The notes under the pieces were generated by a model. That model ran no database searches, had not been told where the DNA came from, and saw nothing but the letters and a program-made list of their open reading frames with translations. The position numbers and the translations under genes are program-made. A stretch of 57,073 nt of DNA from Flavobacteriaceae bacterium UBA1682 (GTDB taxonomy: Bacteria > Bacteroidota > Bacteroidia > Flavobacteriales > Flavobacteriaceae): contig DCKE01000005.1 in assembly GCA_002320285.1 (NCBI GenBank), positions 35,547 to 92,619 on the forward strand, in the 5' to 3' direction. Within the stretch, counting starts at the first letter, position 1; each line of letters starts with the position of its first letter. This document shows, one piece after another, positions 25,968-35,500 of the stretch.

Positions 25968-27425
25968 ATGCTTAAACAGAATTTACAATTAAAACTATCT
26001 CAAAAACTATCACCTCAACAGATTCAACTGATGAAGTTGATACAACTGCCTACCCAAGCTTTTGAGCAACGGTTAAAGGAAGAATTGATAGAAAATCCTG
26101 CTCTTGAAACAGGTAAAGAAGATACCGTTGAAGCAGATGAGTTTTCCAATGAAGAATATGACGATTACGACAATGAGAGAATCGACACCGAAGACATCAA
26201 CATCGATGAATATTTGAGTGACGATGAAACCCCGGACTACAAACTACAAGCCAATAATTACAGTCGCGATGATGAAGATTATGAAATACCGATTATTGCT
26301 TCTGTAAGTTTTCATCAGGATCTGATCAATCAGCTCAACACTTTTATCCTTAATGATTTTGAAGGCAGTATAGCAGAGTTTTTAGTCGGAAGCATCGACG
26401 ACATGGGTTATATTCGTCGTGAAATACAAGATATAGTAGATGATTTAGCCTTTACACAGGGCATTTATACCGATGAAGCCACCGTAGAGAAGGTTCTACA
26501 TATCATACACGAATTAGAACCCGCTGGTGTAGGTGCTCGAAATTTACAGGAATGCCTGTTATTACAATTACGACACAAAACACCAAGCGAAGCTGTTGAC
26601 TTGGCAAAGGACATTATTGAAAATCAATTTGAAGCCTTTACCAAAAAACATTACGACAAGATGTTGCAAAAATATGGCATTACACAATCACAATTGAGAA
26701 AAGCTATAGACGAAATAGAAAAACTCAATCCTAAACCGGGAGGTGCTTTTGCCGGCAACTCGAAAGCGGTTGAACACGTGGTTCCCGATTTTGCTATTAA
26801 AATTGTTGAAGGTGATTTAGAACTAACTCTAAATGGCCGTAATGCACCCGAATTACACATTTCTAAGGATTACCAAGAGATGCTTCAAACCTATAAAGAA
26901 GTAGCCGAGAAGCCGTCGAATTCTCAACGCGATGCCGTTCAATTTATCAAACAAAAGCTCGATGGTGCCAAGTGGTTTATCGAAGCGATCAAACAACGTC
27001 AAGAGACCTTGTATGTAACGATGAATGCAATTATGGAATATCAAAGAGAGTACTTCTTAGACGGTGACGAGACCAAACTTAAACCGATGATTCTAAAGGA
27101 TATCGCTGACTTAATAGGTCTCGATATTTCTACGATTTCGAGAGTAGCCAACAGCAAGTATGTAGAAACCCCTTATGGAACCAAACTGATCAAAACATTT
27201 TTCTCTGAAGCGATGATCAATGATCAAGGGGAAGAAGTTTCGACTATTGAAATCAAAAAAATATTACAGAATATTATAGCGGATGAGGACAAACAAAAAC
27301 CGTATCCCGATGATAAATTAGCAGACTTACTCAAGGAAAAGGGCTATCCAATTGCACGACGTACCATTGCAAAATACAGAGAGCAATTGGATATTCCCGT
27401 AGCGAGGATGCGCAAAAAAATATAA
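25968..27425 (+). CDS. rpoN: RNA polymerase sigma-54 factor
   Basis: The alternative sigma factor for -24/-12 promoters, which needs AAA+ enhancer-binding activators. The Gln/Leu-rich region I lies at residues 1-50 (LKLSQKLSPQQIQLMKLIQLP), an acidic region II at about 55-100, then the core-binding domain, an HTH near 375 and the RpoN box ARRTIAKYREQ near the C-terminus. Length 485 is standard. No activator gene is in this window. It follows asnS after a hairpin, so it probably has its own promoter. Confidence 0.96.
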   Translation: MLKQNLQLKLSQKLSPQQIQLMKLIQLPTQAFEQRLKEELIENPALETGKEDTVEADEFSNEEYDDYDNERIDTEDINIDEYLSDDETPDYKLQANNYSRDDEDYEIPIIASVSFHQDLINQLNTFILNDFEGSIAEFLVGSIDDMGYIRREIQDIVDDLAFTQGIYTDEATVEKVLHIIHELEPAGVGARNLQECLLLQLRHKTPSEAVDLAKDIIENQFEAFTKKHYDKMLQKYGITQSQLRKAIDEIEKLNPKPGGAFAGNSKAVEHVVPDFAIKIVEGDLELTLNGRNAPELHISKDYQEMLQTYKEVAEKPSNSQRDAVQFIKQKLDGAKWFIEAIKQRQETLYVTMNAIMEYQREYFLDGDETKLKPMILKDIADLIGLDISTISRVANSKYVETPYGTKLIKTFFSEAMINDQGEEVSTIEIKKILQNIIADEDKQKPYPDDKLADLLKEKGYPIARRTIAKYREQLDIPVARMRKKI

Positions 27426-27469
27426 AGCCCTATTCTATACTAGCCTAGAGTTCATATAATACTTCCCAC

Positions 27470-27494
27470 AAGGCAATTTTAAATAAATTGCCTT
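27470..27494 (+). terminator. Weak hairpin after rpoN
   Basis: AAGGCAATTT and AAATTGCCTT form a 10-bp stem with a 5-base loop. The T-tail is poor, so termination may be partial. Confidence 0.4.
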
Positions 27495-27578
27495 TCAAGC
27501 TCCAATAACACTAATTTGATTACTTAAAAACTAAGAAAAACAACTTATATTGTAGCTCTAAAAAGTAACTATTTATCT

Positions 27579-28205
27579 ATGAAATTATTGAAGAGGCTTT
27601 TGGTGTCGTTCTCCTATTTTTTTCATCCAATCATCATACCGATATTGGCCATAAGCCTTTATTTTCTGCTCACTAGAAACTTCTTTAGTCCATTAGAAAT
27701 AATTATTACCTTTAGTCAGGTTTTAATTATGACCTTTCTACTTCCCATTACATTATACTACTTTTTACGTTCTATGCGCCTCGTGAAATCTTCAATTATG
27801 CTGCACAGTCCTAAAGATCGTTTACTGCCAATGATCATTTATATATTCCTACTGATCGTTCTAAAAGATTACGTTTTAAAACACAACCGAACTTATGAAT
27901 TTAATATTTACGTCTGGGGATCGATTTACACGTATATTTTATTGTTATTAAGCGTCTATGCCAAACAAAAATTTAGTGTACATGTAGCGGCCTTAACAGG
28001 CTGTATCACCTTCTTTACCCTACTGTCGATAAAGTATTATATGCCTAACACTATTATCCTAAATATTCTAGTGCTTATTTTGGGCATAACAGCTAGTTCC
28101 AGACTTTACTTAAGAGCACACCGCTCTTCCGAGATTATATGGGGATTTTTGTGCGGTATGATTCCTCAACTGATCTTTTGGCAAATTGCCTTTTATAAGA
28201 TGTAA
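27579..28205 (+). CDS. PAP2-like integral membrane protein
   Basis: This 208-residue protein has about six membrane helices. Three segments resemble the PAP2 phosphatase signature: KSSIMLHSPKDRLLP (K-x-RP block, about 69-83), FSVHVAALTG (the PSGH block with its His, about 131-140) and SSRLYLRAHRSSEI (SR-x5-H block, about 174-187). The usual final Asp is Glu. It may dephosphorylate a lipid phosphate or be a degenerate member; motif drift makes activity uncertain. It ends 13 bases inside the convergent barrel gene. Confidence 0.65.
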   Translation: MKLLKRLLVSFSYFFHPIIIPILAISLYFLLTRNFFSPLEIIITFSQVLIMTFLLPITLYYFLRSMRLVKSSIMLHSPKDRLLPMIIYIFLLIVLKDYVLKHNRTYEFNIYVWGSIYTYILLLLSVYAKQKFSVHVAALTGCITFFTLLSIKYYMPNTIILNILVLILGITASSRLYLRAHRSSEIIWGFLCGMIPQLIFWQIAFYKM

Positions 28206-28891
28206 AACATCAGTCCGGCATTAAAGGCCTTTACCTTATTCGTGCTCGGAGGTACTACTTGATTTTTGTAAATCGAATTAAGCCCGTAATACATATATAT
28301 ATTCCATGTATTAAAACCAGCAGACAGGTAAATACCGTATACCCAGTGATTTAAATCGGCATTGTTTTTAATAGTAAAGTTGGCCAGTTCACTACTAGTG
28401 ACTGCTTTATCTGCCAATAGATAACTGACTTTGAAACCGGTGTAAATACGCCAAAATTTATGGCTTTCAGGAGTTGATGTTCTCCATCGAATCTCTAACG
28501 GAAAATCCAAATAATGTAAGGAAAGCGTGTTTCTGTCGTAACTTTCTAATATTTGCGACGGAAATTCAAGCCCATCCGTAGGTGCTAAATTGTGGTGTAA
28601 GTTCAAATACGAGTATCCTATTCCAGGAGCGATTGCCCAAGTGCGCGCGGCATTAATGGGAAAATCCCGTACAAATCCGGTCTGAATTCCCAACGAAAGA
28701 GAACGTTGACTAAATCCCGGAGGTTTGTCTTGTAAAAGAGCGTGCGTTATTCCAATATAAAATTGATCTTCTCGATACTTGGTGTCGACTTTCTTAACGG
28801 TATCGACCACTACAGAACTATCAACAAAATCTTGAGATCTTGATACATAACCCATTAAAAGTATACTTATAACGATAAGTTTCTGAAACAT
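28193..28891 (-). CDS. Outer-membrane beta-barrel protein (PorT-family-like)
   Basis: A signal peptide (residues 1-19, ending SRSQ) is followed by alternating hydrophobic strands typical of an 8-10-strand barrel: QFYIGITHALL, SLSLGIQTGFV, WAIAPGIGYSYL, LHYLDFPLEIRW, WRIYTGFKVSYL, VYGIYLSAGFN, and the terminal AFNAGLMFYIL ending in an aromatic-aliphatic pair as for BAM substrates. It resembles the OMP_b-brl_2/PorT family, but I cannot show that it is the T9SS PorT itself. Its 3' end overlaps the convergent PAP2-like gene. Confidence 0.72.
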   Translation of the reverse strand: MFQKLIVISILLMGYVSRSQDFVDSSVVVDTVKKVDTKYREDQFYIGITHALLQDKPPGFSQRSLSLGIQTGFVRDFPINAARTWAIAPGIGYSYLNLHHNLAPTDGLEFPSQILESYDRNTLSLHYLDFPLEIRWRTSTPESHKFWRIYTGFKVSYLLADKAVTSSELANFTIKNNADLNHWVYGIYLSAGFNTWNIYMYYGLNSIYKNQVVPPSTNKVKAFNAGLMFYIL

Positions 28892-28995
28892 AGTGTTGCC
28901 GTTTTTACGCTACTAAAGTACTAATTAGTGACTACTAAATCGCGATTTACAAATAGTTATTTACAAATTTACCGATTCGCAAATCTCACATCATT

Positions 28996-30255
28996 TTAAA
29001 ATTGATAAACCAAGCCCACTGCTAACATCTGTTTAATCTGAAAACGCGGTCCTTCAATAATTTGTTTACCGCCCACTTCTTTTTTATTCTTGATATCGTC
29101 ATCATAGAGCACATGCGCCCCTACATTTGCCCTAACATACTGGTTGATCTTCATATCCAATTTAAGCTGCCAATCAATGTCGATATTGCCAAATCGATTA
29201 ATATAATCGGAATACAAACTCAACCGATGATCTAAAAAGATATTGGTAAATATCTCTTTTTTCCATTGATTGGTCACCAACAGACCTACTTCTGATTTGG
29301 AGCGTTTACCGTGTCTGATAACCTGCTTATTGTCATCATAGATAGCCTTTTCAACACCAAAAGCCCCTTGATCAGCCAAGCGTTGATCGGACACAAAAGT
29401 AGACTTCAAGGTCAATGGTGAAAAATAAACCGTTGTACCACGCTGTGGCAAAGAATATTCAGCTCCGACCCCGACAAAGAGATAAGCTGGTGCTAAGAGT
29501 TTCGAAATGGGTAACTCGGTGTTGGGGTAAGCGTAACCATTGGCAAATTGTGTGTTAAAATTGAACTTTGCCGTATAATACCAATCTGAAATATCGGAGG
29601 TTTTGTGTCCAATAGTCGAACTCAACTGAAAGGCATCATCGGTTTTCCTGGACTCCCTACCTTCTTGTTGATTGAGACCATATCGCAACACCAATTCCGT
29701 TTCCCAATTTAAACGTCCCTTAACATACTTTCTCCTAAAATCTCCTTTAAACAAACCCGAAACGGAATTGTCTCCCCCCGCATTCCAATTGACAAAAGAG
29801 ATCTGATTGATGTCAAGTCCCAGTCTGTTGTATTTCTCCCAATATCCAATTACCGTATCATTGACAGGTAAAAAGCTTAAATCAATATTTTTCGGATACA
29901 GATCTAGAGGTTTTAAATCGAATTTAGGTTGATTGTTGGGCACAAAAATCACCGGTCTAAAAAACGGTAAGGACAGCGAATCGTTGTAATGAATGGTTAT
30001 ACTTTGAGTCCCCATTCCGTCATAGCCAAAATTATCCGCTTTTTGCAAATCCATCAAGGGATTAAACGGATTTTTCTTAGACTTGTTTTTTGGTAATATC
30101 GTATCCGTTTTAACTACAGAATCAGCGAAAATCAGCGAATGACTACGCGATTTAAATGAAATTGTCCCTCTTGCAGAAACAACGGTGTTTCCCCAAAAAA
30201 AGAACATCAATAAAACACTTAAAACGAACTGATAATGATTTTTTCTTATTTCCAT
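28996..30255 (-). CDS. DUF3078 family outer-membrane protein
   Basis: This 419-residue protein has a signal peptide (about residues 10-30) and a region with the DUF3078 pattern: GLDINQISFVNWNAGGDNSVSGLF, then strands such as WETELVLRYGLNQQ and a barrel-like C-terminus ending GLVYQF. The family is outer-membrane associated and widespread in Bacteroidota; its role is unknown. Its start codon lies 10 bases inside the end of dxs, so it is translationally coupled with the isoprenoid gene. Whether that is functional or merely conserved order is open. Confidence 0.85.
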   Translation of the reverse strand: MEIRKNHYQFVLSVLLMFFFWGNTVVSARGTISFKSRSHSLIFADSVVKTDTILPKNKSKKNPFNPLMDLQKADNFGYDGMGTQSITIHYNDSLSLPFFRPVIFVPNNQPKFDLKPLDLYPKNIDLSFLPVNDTVIGYWEKYNRLGLDINQISFVNWNAGGDNSVSGLFKGDFRRKYVKGRLNWETELVLRYGLNQQEGRESRKTDDAFQLSSTIGHKTSDISDWYYTAKFNFNTQFANGYAYPNTELPISKLLAPAYLFVGVGAEYSLPQRGTTVYFSPLTLKSTFVSDQRLADQGAFGVEKAIYDDNKQVIRHGKRSKSEVGLLVTNQWKKEIFTNIFLDHRLSLYSDYINRFGNIDIDWQLKLDMKINQYVRANVGAHVLYDDDIKNKKEVGGKQIIEGPRFQIKQMLAVGLVYQF

Positions 30256-32015
30256 GTATTAATTATATTCAGTACAGACGGTACATCTATTCCACATTCC
30301 TCTTCTTGTTCCAAAACAGAGGCTTGTTCTATAAATGAATCGGGAACACCCAAAATCTTAACGCTTACATCTGGATAAAACTCCGCAACAAAAGCGGCTA
30401 TTTTACTTCCAAAACCACCTGCAATCGCCCCTTCCTCAATGGTATATATATGGGAATAGGTTTGTGCTATACGATGTAATTCCTTCTCATTCAACGGTTT
30501 TATTATCGGAAAATGATAATGCGAGCCGAGTAGCGAATTGGTCAATTCAAAGGCTTTACTCACATTATTTCCTATAGTACCTGTAGAAATCACGGCAAAT
30601 TTATCGCCTTTTCTCAATTTATGAATACTTTCTATATTAATTTTTTCAAAAGGTTTTTGCCAAACGCTTAAAACACCCCTACCTCGTGGATAGCGAATTG
30701 CAATCGGCCCATCTAATCCCAACTGTGCCGTATACAGTAAATTACGCAATTCCAGCTCATTCAATGGAGCAGCGATAATCATATTGGGTATACAGTTTAG
30801 GTATGCAATATCATATACCCCCTGATGCGTAGCACCATCTTCTCCCACTAATCCGGCGCGATCCAAACAAAAGATCACCGGTAATTTTTGCAAAGCAACA
30901 TCGTGTATGACCTGATCATAGGCACGTTGTAAAAAAGTGGAGTAAATGGCACAAAAGGGCATTAAACCTTCAGCAGCCATACCCGCCGCCAAAGTTACCG
31001 CATGTTGCTCGGCTATTCCAACGTCAAAAGCCCGGTCGGGAAAGGCATCCATCATAAATTTCATCGAACTCCCCGTAGGCATTGCTGGAGTAATACCGAT
31101 AATTTTAGGGTTTTGTCGGGCGAGTTCGACCAACGTCAATCCAAACACATCTTGATATTTAGCGGCTAACCCTATATCATTGGTACTGATTAATTCTCCG
31201 GTAACCCGATCAAACTTACCCGGTGCATGATAACGAACCTGATCTTCTTCCGCTTGTTTTAAGCCCTTGCCCTTGGTGGTAATTAAATGTAAAAATCGGG
31301 GTCCCTTAATCTCTTTCAAGCGTCTTAGTTCAGCAATTAGTGCTGGTAAATCATGACCATCTATAGGTCCTGAGTAATCGAAATTCAACGATTTAATCAT
31401 GTTGTTATCCCTGTGATTTCTACCGGATTTCACAGCGGTTAAATATTGTTTTAACGCTCCCACACTAGGATCAATACCGATTGCATTATCATTGAGGATA
31501 ACCAGTACATTTGCCGAGGTAACACCCGCGTGATTTAATCCTTCAAAAGCCATACCTGAAGCTATCGATGCATCGCCAATCACCGCAATATGCTGCCGAT
31601 CAAAATCCCCTTGTATCTGCGCAGCCAGAGCCATACCCAAAGCAGCTGATATAGATGTAGACGAATGTCCAACGCCAAAGGTATCGTATTCGCTTTCAGC
31701 CCGCTTTGGAAAACCGCTTAAACCATTTTTTCTTCGATTGGTTTCAAACACATCACGCCGTCCAGTCAGAATTTTATGACCGTAAGCCTGATGTCCGACA
31801 TCCCAAACTAATTTATCATAGGGCGTATTAAAAACGTAATGCAACGCAATCGTAAGCTCCATCACCCCGAGACTTGCTCCCAAATGCCCTTCTTTAACAG
31901 AAACTACGTCAATGATAAACTGCCTCAATTCACCGGCCAAACTTGACAAGGTCGATTCAGGTAATTCGCGCAGCTCTGTTGGGCTATTGATTTTTGAAAG
32001 TATTTTATTTGGCAT
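30246..32015 (-). CDS. dxs: 1-deoxy-D-xylulose-5-phosphate synthase
   Basis: Dxs condenses pyruvate and glyceraldehyde-3-phosphate with thiamine diphosphate in the first step of the MEP isoprenoid pathway. The ThDP-binding stretch GDASIASGMAFEGLN..NDN is at about residues 146-173. The transketolase-like middle domain includes AEQHAVTLAAGMA with the conserved Glu near 340, and the C-terminal domain is complete. At 589 residues it is slightly short but intact. Divergent from tadA; the downstream DUF3078 gene overlaps it by 10 bases. Confidence 0.96.
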   Translation of the reverse strand: MPNKILSKINSPTELRELPESTLSSLAGELRQFIIDVVSVKEGHLGASLGVMELTIALHYVFNTPYDKLVWDVGHQAYGHKILTGRRDVFETNRRKNGLSGFPKRAESEYDTFGVGHSSTSISAALGMALAAQIQGDFDRQHIAVIGDASIASGMAFEGLNHAGVTSANVLVILNDNAIGIDPSVGALKQYLTAVKSGRNHRDNNMIKSLNFDYSGPIDGHDLPALIAELRRLKEIKGPRFLHLITTKGKGLKQAEEDQVRYHAPGKFDRVTGELISTNDIGLAAKYQDVFGLTLVELARQNPKIIGITPAMPTGSSMKFMMDAFPDRAFDVGIAEQHAVTLAAGMAAEGLMPFCAIYSTFLQRAYDQVIHDVALQKLPVIFCLDRAGLVGEDGATHQGVYDIAYLNCIPNMIIAAPLNELELRNLLYTAQLGLDGPIAIRYPRGRGVLSVWQKPFEKINIESIHKLRKGDKFAVISTGTIGNNVSKAFELTNSLLGSHYHFPIIKPLNEKELHRIAQTYSHIYTIEEGAIAGGFGSKIAAFVAEFYPDVSVKILGVPDSFIEQASVLEQEEECGIDVPSVLNIINTWK

Positions 32016-32034
32016 TGTTTCTAGGAATAAAACC

Positions 32035-32042
32035 CAAAATTA
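32035..32042 (-). promoter_or_regulatory. Candidate -7 box for dxs
   Basis: TAATTTTG on the minus strand, 19 bases upstream of the dxs ATG. It overlaps the expected -33 region of the tadA promoter. Confidence 0.45.
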
Positions 32043-32054
32043 CGATTTTGTTTT

Positions 32055-32062
32055 TACTTTTG
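32055..32062 (+). promoter_or_regulatory. Candidate -7 box for tadA
   Basis: TACTTTTG on the plus strand, 37 bases upstream of the tadA ATG. It faces away from the dxs box 12 bases to the left. Confidence 0.5.
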
Positions 32063-32099
32063 GTCTTCCTTTAATATAACACCAACAGAATTTTGGCTT

Positions 32100-32540
32100 A
32101 TGGAGATGATTTTTACCGATGAATATTTTATGGAAATAGCTTTAAAAGAAGCACAAGCAGCTTTTGAGAAAGGTGAAATTCCCGTAGGTGCCATAGTAGT
32201 ATCAAACAATCAAATACTCGCCCGTACTCACAACCTTACCGAATTGTTAAGTGATGTTACAGCTCACGCAGAAATTCAAGCAATCTCATCTGCAGCTAAT
32301 TATTTAGGCGGAAAATACTTAAAAGATTGCACATTATACGTAACTTTAGAGCCTTGTTCGATGTGCGCAGGCGCTCTGTATTGGAGTCAAATTACAGCAA
32401 TCGTATATGGAGCAGCAGATCACAAAAGAGGTTATCGCAGTATGGGCGGACAATTGCATCCAAAAACACAGGTTAAATTTGGGGTACTGGAAGACCGCTG
32501 TGCATCCTTGATGAAAGACTTTTTCAAAAAGAAAAGATAA
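32100..32540 (+). CDS. tadA: tRNA-specific adenosine deaminase TadA
   Basis: TadA deaminates A34 to inosine in the tRNA anticodon. The zinc site is complete: HAEIQAI near residue 60 gives the His ligand and catalytic Glu, and PCSMCAGALYW near 92 gives the two Cys ligands. At 146 residues it has the usual single-domain length. ATGs at 32100 and 32106 differ by two residues. It lies 27 bases before the macroglobulin gene, which may be transcribed with it. Confidence 0.93.
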   Translation: MEMIFTDEYFMEIALKEAQAAFEKGEIPVGAIVVSNNQILARTHNLTELLSDVTAHAEIQAISSAANYLGGKYLKDCTLYVTLEPCSMCAGALYWSQITAIVYGAADHKRGYRSMGGQLHPKTQVKFGVLEDRCASLMKDFFKKKR

Positions 32541-32567
32541 AGAAATTGTTTAATATAAAGTTTTACT

Positions 32568-35500
32568 ATGAAATTAAGAACATGGTTGTTACTATTGATC
32601 GGTATAGTTGCCTTTCAAGCTTGTAAAAAATCTTCAAAAGATTTTAACTCTGATCCTTCTTTATATAAGGACTACATTACGAGTTATACTTCAGGTTTAA
32701 TATCTACAAAAAACCCTATTCAAGTTGGGCTGCAAATCCATACCGACCAATGGAAAGCCAATCAAGAAATCGAAGACAAATTATTTAGTATTTCGCCCAA
32801 AGTAAGTGGTAAAATAGTTTATCTGTCGAACAATTCTTTGAGTTTTATTCCCGAGAAGAAACTCGATCAAAATCAAGAATACCAGATTACCTTCCACTTG
32901 TCAAAAATCACTGATGTTCCAAAGGAATTGCGCGATTTTAAATTTACCGTTAAAACTACCAAACAAGATTTCGCCATCGAAACTTGGGATTTTCAATCCA
33001 TTGGTGAAAATTACTATTTTCTAAACGGAACGATCAATACCAGCGACTGGATGTCGACCGCGGAAGCACAAGAACTGATTACAGCACAAACGGGTTCGAA
33101 AAAAAGTCAGGTGAAAATTATTGGAAAAACAGACGAAGCCCGTTTTTTCTCTTTTGTTGTTGATAGTATACCTCGCGATGCTACAGAGGCAAAACTAGAT
33201 ATTGCCTGGGATGGTAAATCTCAAAAAATCGATCAAAAAGGCAATTTAGAACTTGCAATCCCTGCTAAAAACACCTTTAAGATCATCGGTGCCAAAATCA
33301 GCGACGACAGCAATCAATCCTTTTGGATTAATTTTTCTGATCCGATCAAACGCAATCAGAATTTCGACGGTTTAATCCAAATTCAACATACCGATGATAT
33401 TAAATTCAGCGTGGATGGAAATTCGATAAAAGTATTTAGCGACACCCCATTTGACGGAGAGATTCCAATAACCTTATTTCAAGGTTTAGAGAATGTATAC
33501 GGCAAAAAAACCACGGGTGACTCTACCCTAAAGCTTGTATTTGAACAACAAAAGCCCGCTGTTAAAATGGCTAAAAACGGAACCATATTGCCGAGTTCCG
33601 AAAATTTAAAGGTCAATTTTCAAGTAACCAATCTAAAAGCTGTCGATGTAAAAATATATAAGATATTCGAGAATAACGTTCTTCAATTTTTACAAGACAA
33701 TCAATTGAATGGCAAGTACAGCCTTAGAAAAGTAGCCGCTCCTGTTGCCAAAACAACTCTTGATTTATCAACCGGAAATATGTCTTCATTGAGAAAATGG
33801 AGCACTTATGCCTTGGATGTATCGGCTTTGATTCGACCAGAACCGGGTGCGATCTATCGCATTGAATTTTCATTCAAAAAGAGCTACTCGCTATACAATT
33901 GTCCTACAAACACAGAGGACGACGAAATTACAACAGATGAAGAAGAGGAGTCCGATGTAAATATGGACTATGACGAATGGGACGAAGACAACTATTACTA
34001 CTACGATTACAATTGGGAAGAGAAAGACGACCCGTGTAAAAACACTTACTATTACAATACCACCGTAGCGACAAACATACTAGCGACAGACTTAGGTGTT
34101 GTAGCGAAAAAAGGATTAAACAACACTTTTTTCTTTGCCGTCAACAACATCATTACTACAGAACCCGTGTCTAACGCTTCTATAGCTATTTATGATTTTC
34201 AGCAACAGCTACTCACTACCATAGAGACCAATATTGACGGTATAGCCAATTTTACTTTAGACAAAAAAGCCTTTTTTGCTGTCATAAAAAAAGACAATCA
34301 CACGACTTATGTGAAGTTGGAGGAAGGATTGGCATTGGCAGTCAGTAATTTCGATGTGGATGGTGTTAGCCTTCAAAAGGGTTTAAACGGTTTTATCTAC
34401 ACCGAAAGAGGTGTTTGGAGACCTGGAGATTTGATACATGTCGGTTTTATATTAAACGATTTATCGAATCCACTGCCCGACAATCATCCGATCAAAATCA
34501 AACTATCCGATCCGTTTGGAAAAGTGGTCGAACAAAAAATTCAAACAAAAAACAAAAACAATCATTATAGCTTCACCCTTTCCACACCGGAAAATGCACC
34601 AACGGGTAACTGGGAAGCTGTGATAAGTGTCGGAGGCGCCAAGTTCTACAAACAGATCAAAATAGAAACCATCAAGCCCAATCGTTTAAAAATCAAAAAC
34701 GATGTAGAAGGCAAACTAATTTCATCAGCCGGATCTCGGGTTAATTTTAATATCAATTGGCTACAAGGTGCTGTTGGCAAGAATCTGCGGGCCGAAGTAC
34801 AAGCCAAGCTCGTTCCACAAGAGACGCAATTCAAAGGATTAGAGAAATACAGTTTTAACAACAGTTTTCAATCTACATCTGCGATAGAATTAAATCTCTT
34901 TAGCGGCAGAACTGATGAAAATGGTCATTTCTCGTTTTTTGTAAAACCGGAAAACAATTCGGAGAAATCCGGAATGTTGAAAATGATTTTAGTGACTAAA
35001 ATTCATGAAAATGGCGGTGATTTCAGTACCGATGTTTCAACGAGTACTTATTCTCCTTATAAATCCTATGTGGGTATTGCAGCTCCAAAAGGCAATAAGT
35101 ATGGCATGTTGGAAACCGGTGCTAAAAACACGTTTAGCGTAGTTAGTGTTACTGAAAACGGCAACCGAAAACCCCATAGCGACGTTCAGATCGACGTTTA
35201 TAAAATCAACTGGAATTGGTGGTGGGATGCTTCAGAGAGCAGTTTTTCCAACTACAGTGCTGCCAACAATCACAAAACTTATTATTCTACAACCGTGCAA
35301 ACCAATGCTTCCGGTTTGGGACAATTTGACCTTACTGTTGCTGAAGCCGATTGGGGACGGTACCGAATTGTAGCGACCGATCAGTCTAGTGGACACATCT
35401 CATCGACAGATCTCTATATAGATTGGCCAATCTGGTCTGGAAAAACCAAAGATCACGGTAATGCGGAAGCCGTTGTTCTAAATATTGCAACCGATAAAAC

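Noticed and set aside
28193..28891. Firm assignment as T9SS component PorT
   Set aside because: It is a similar-size barrel, but the fold family is large and no T9SS gene adjoins it here.
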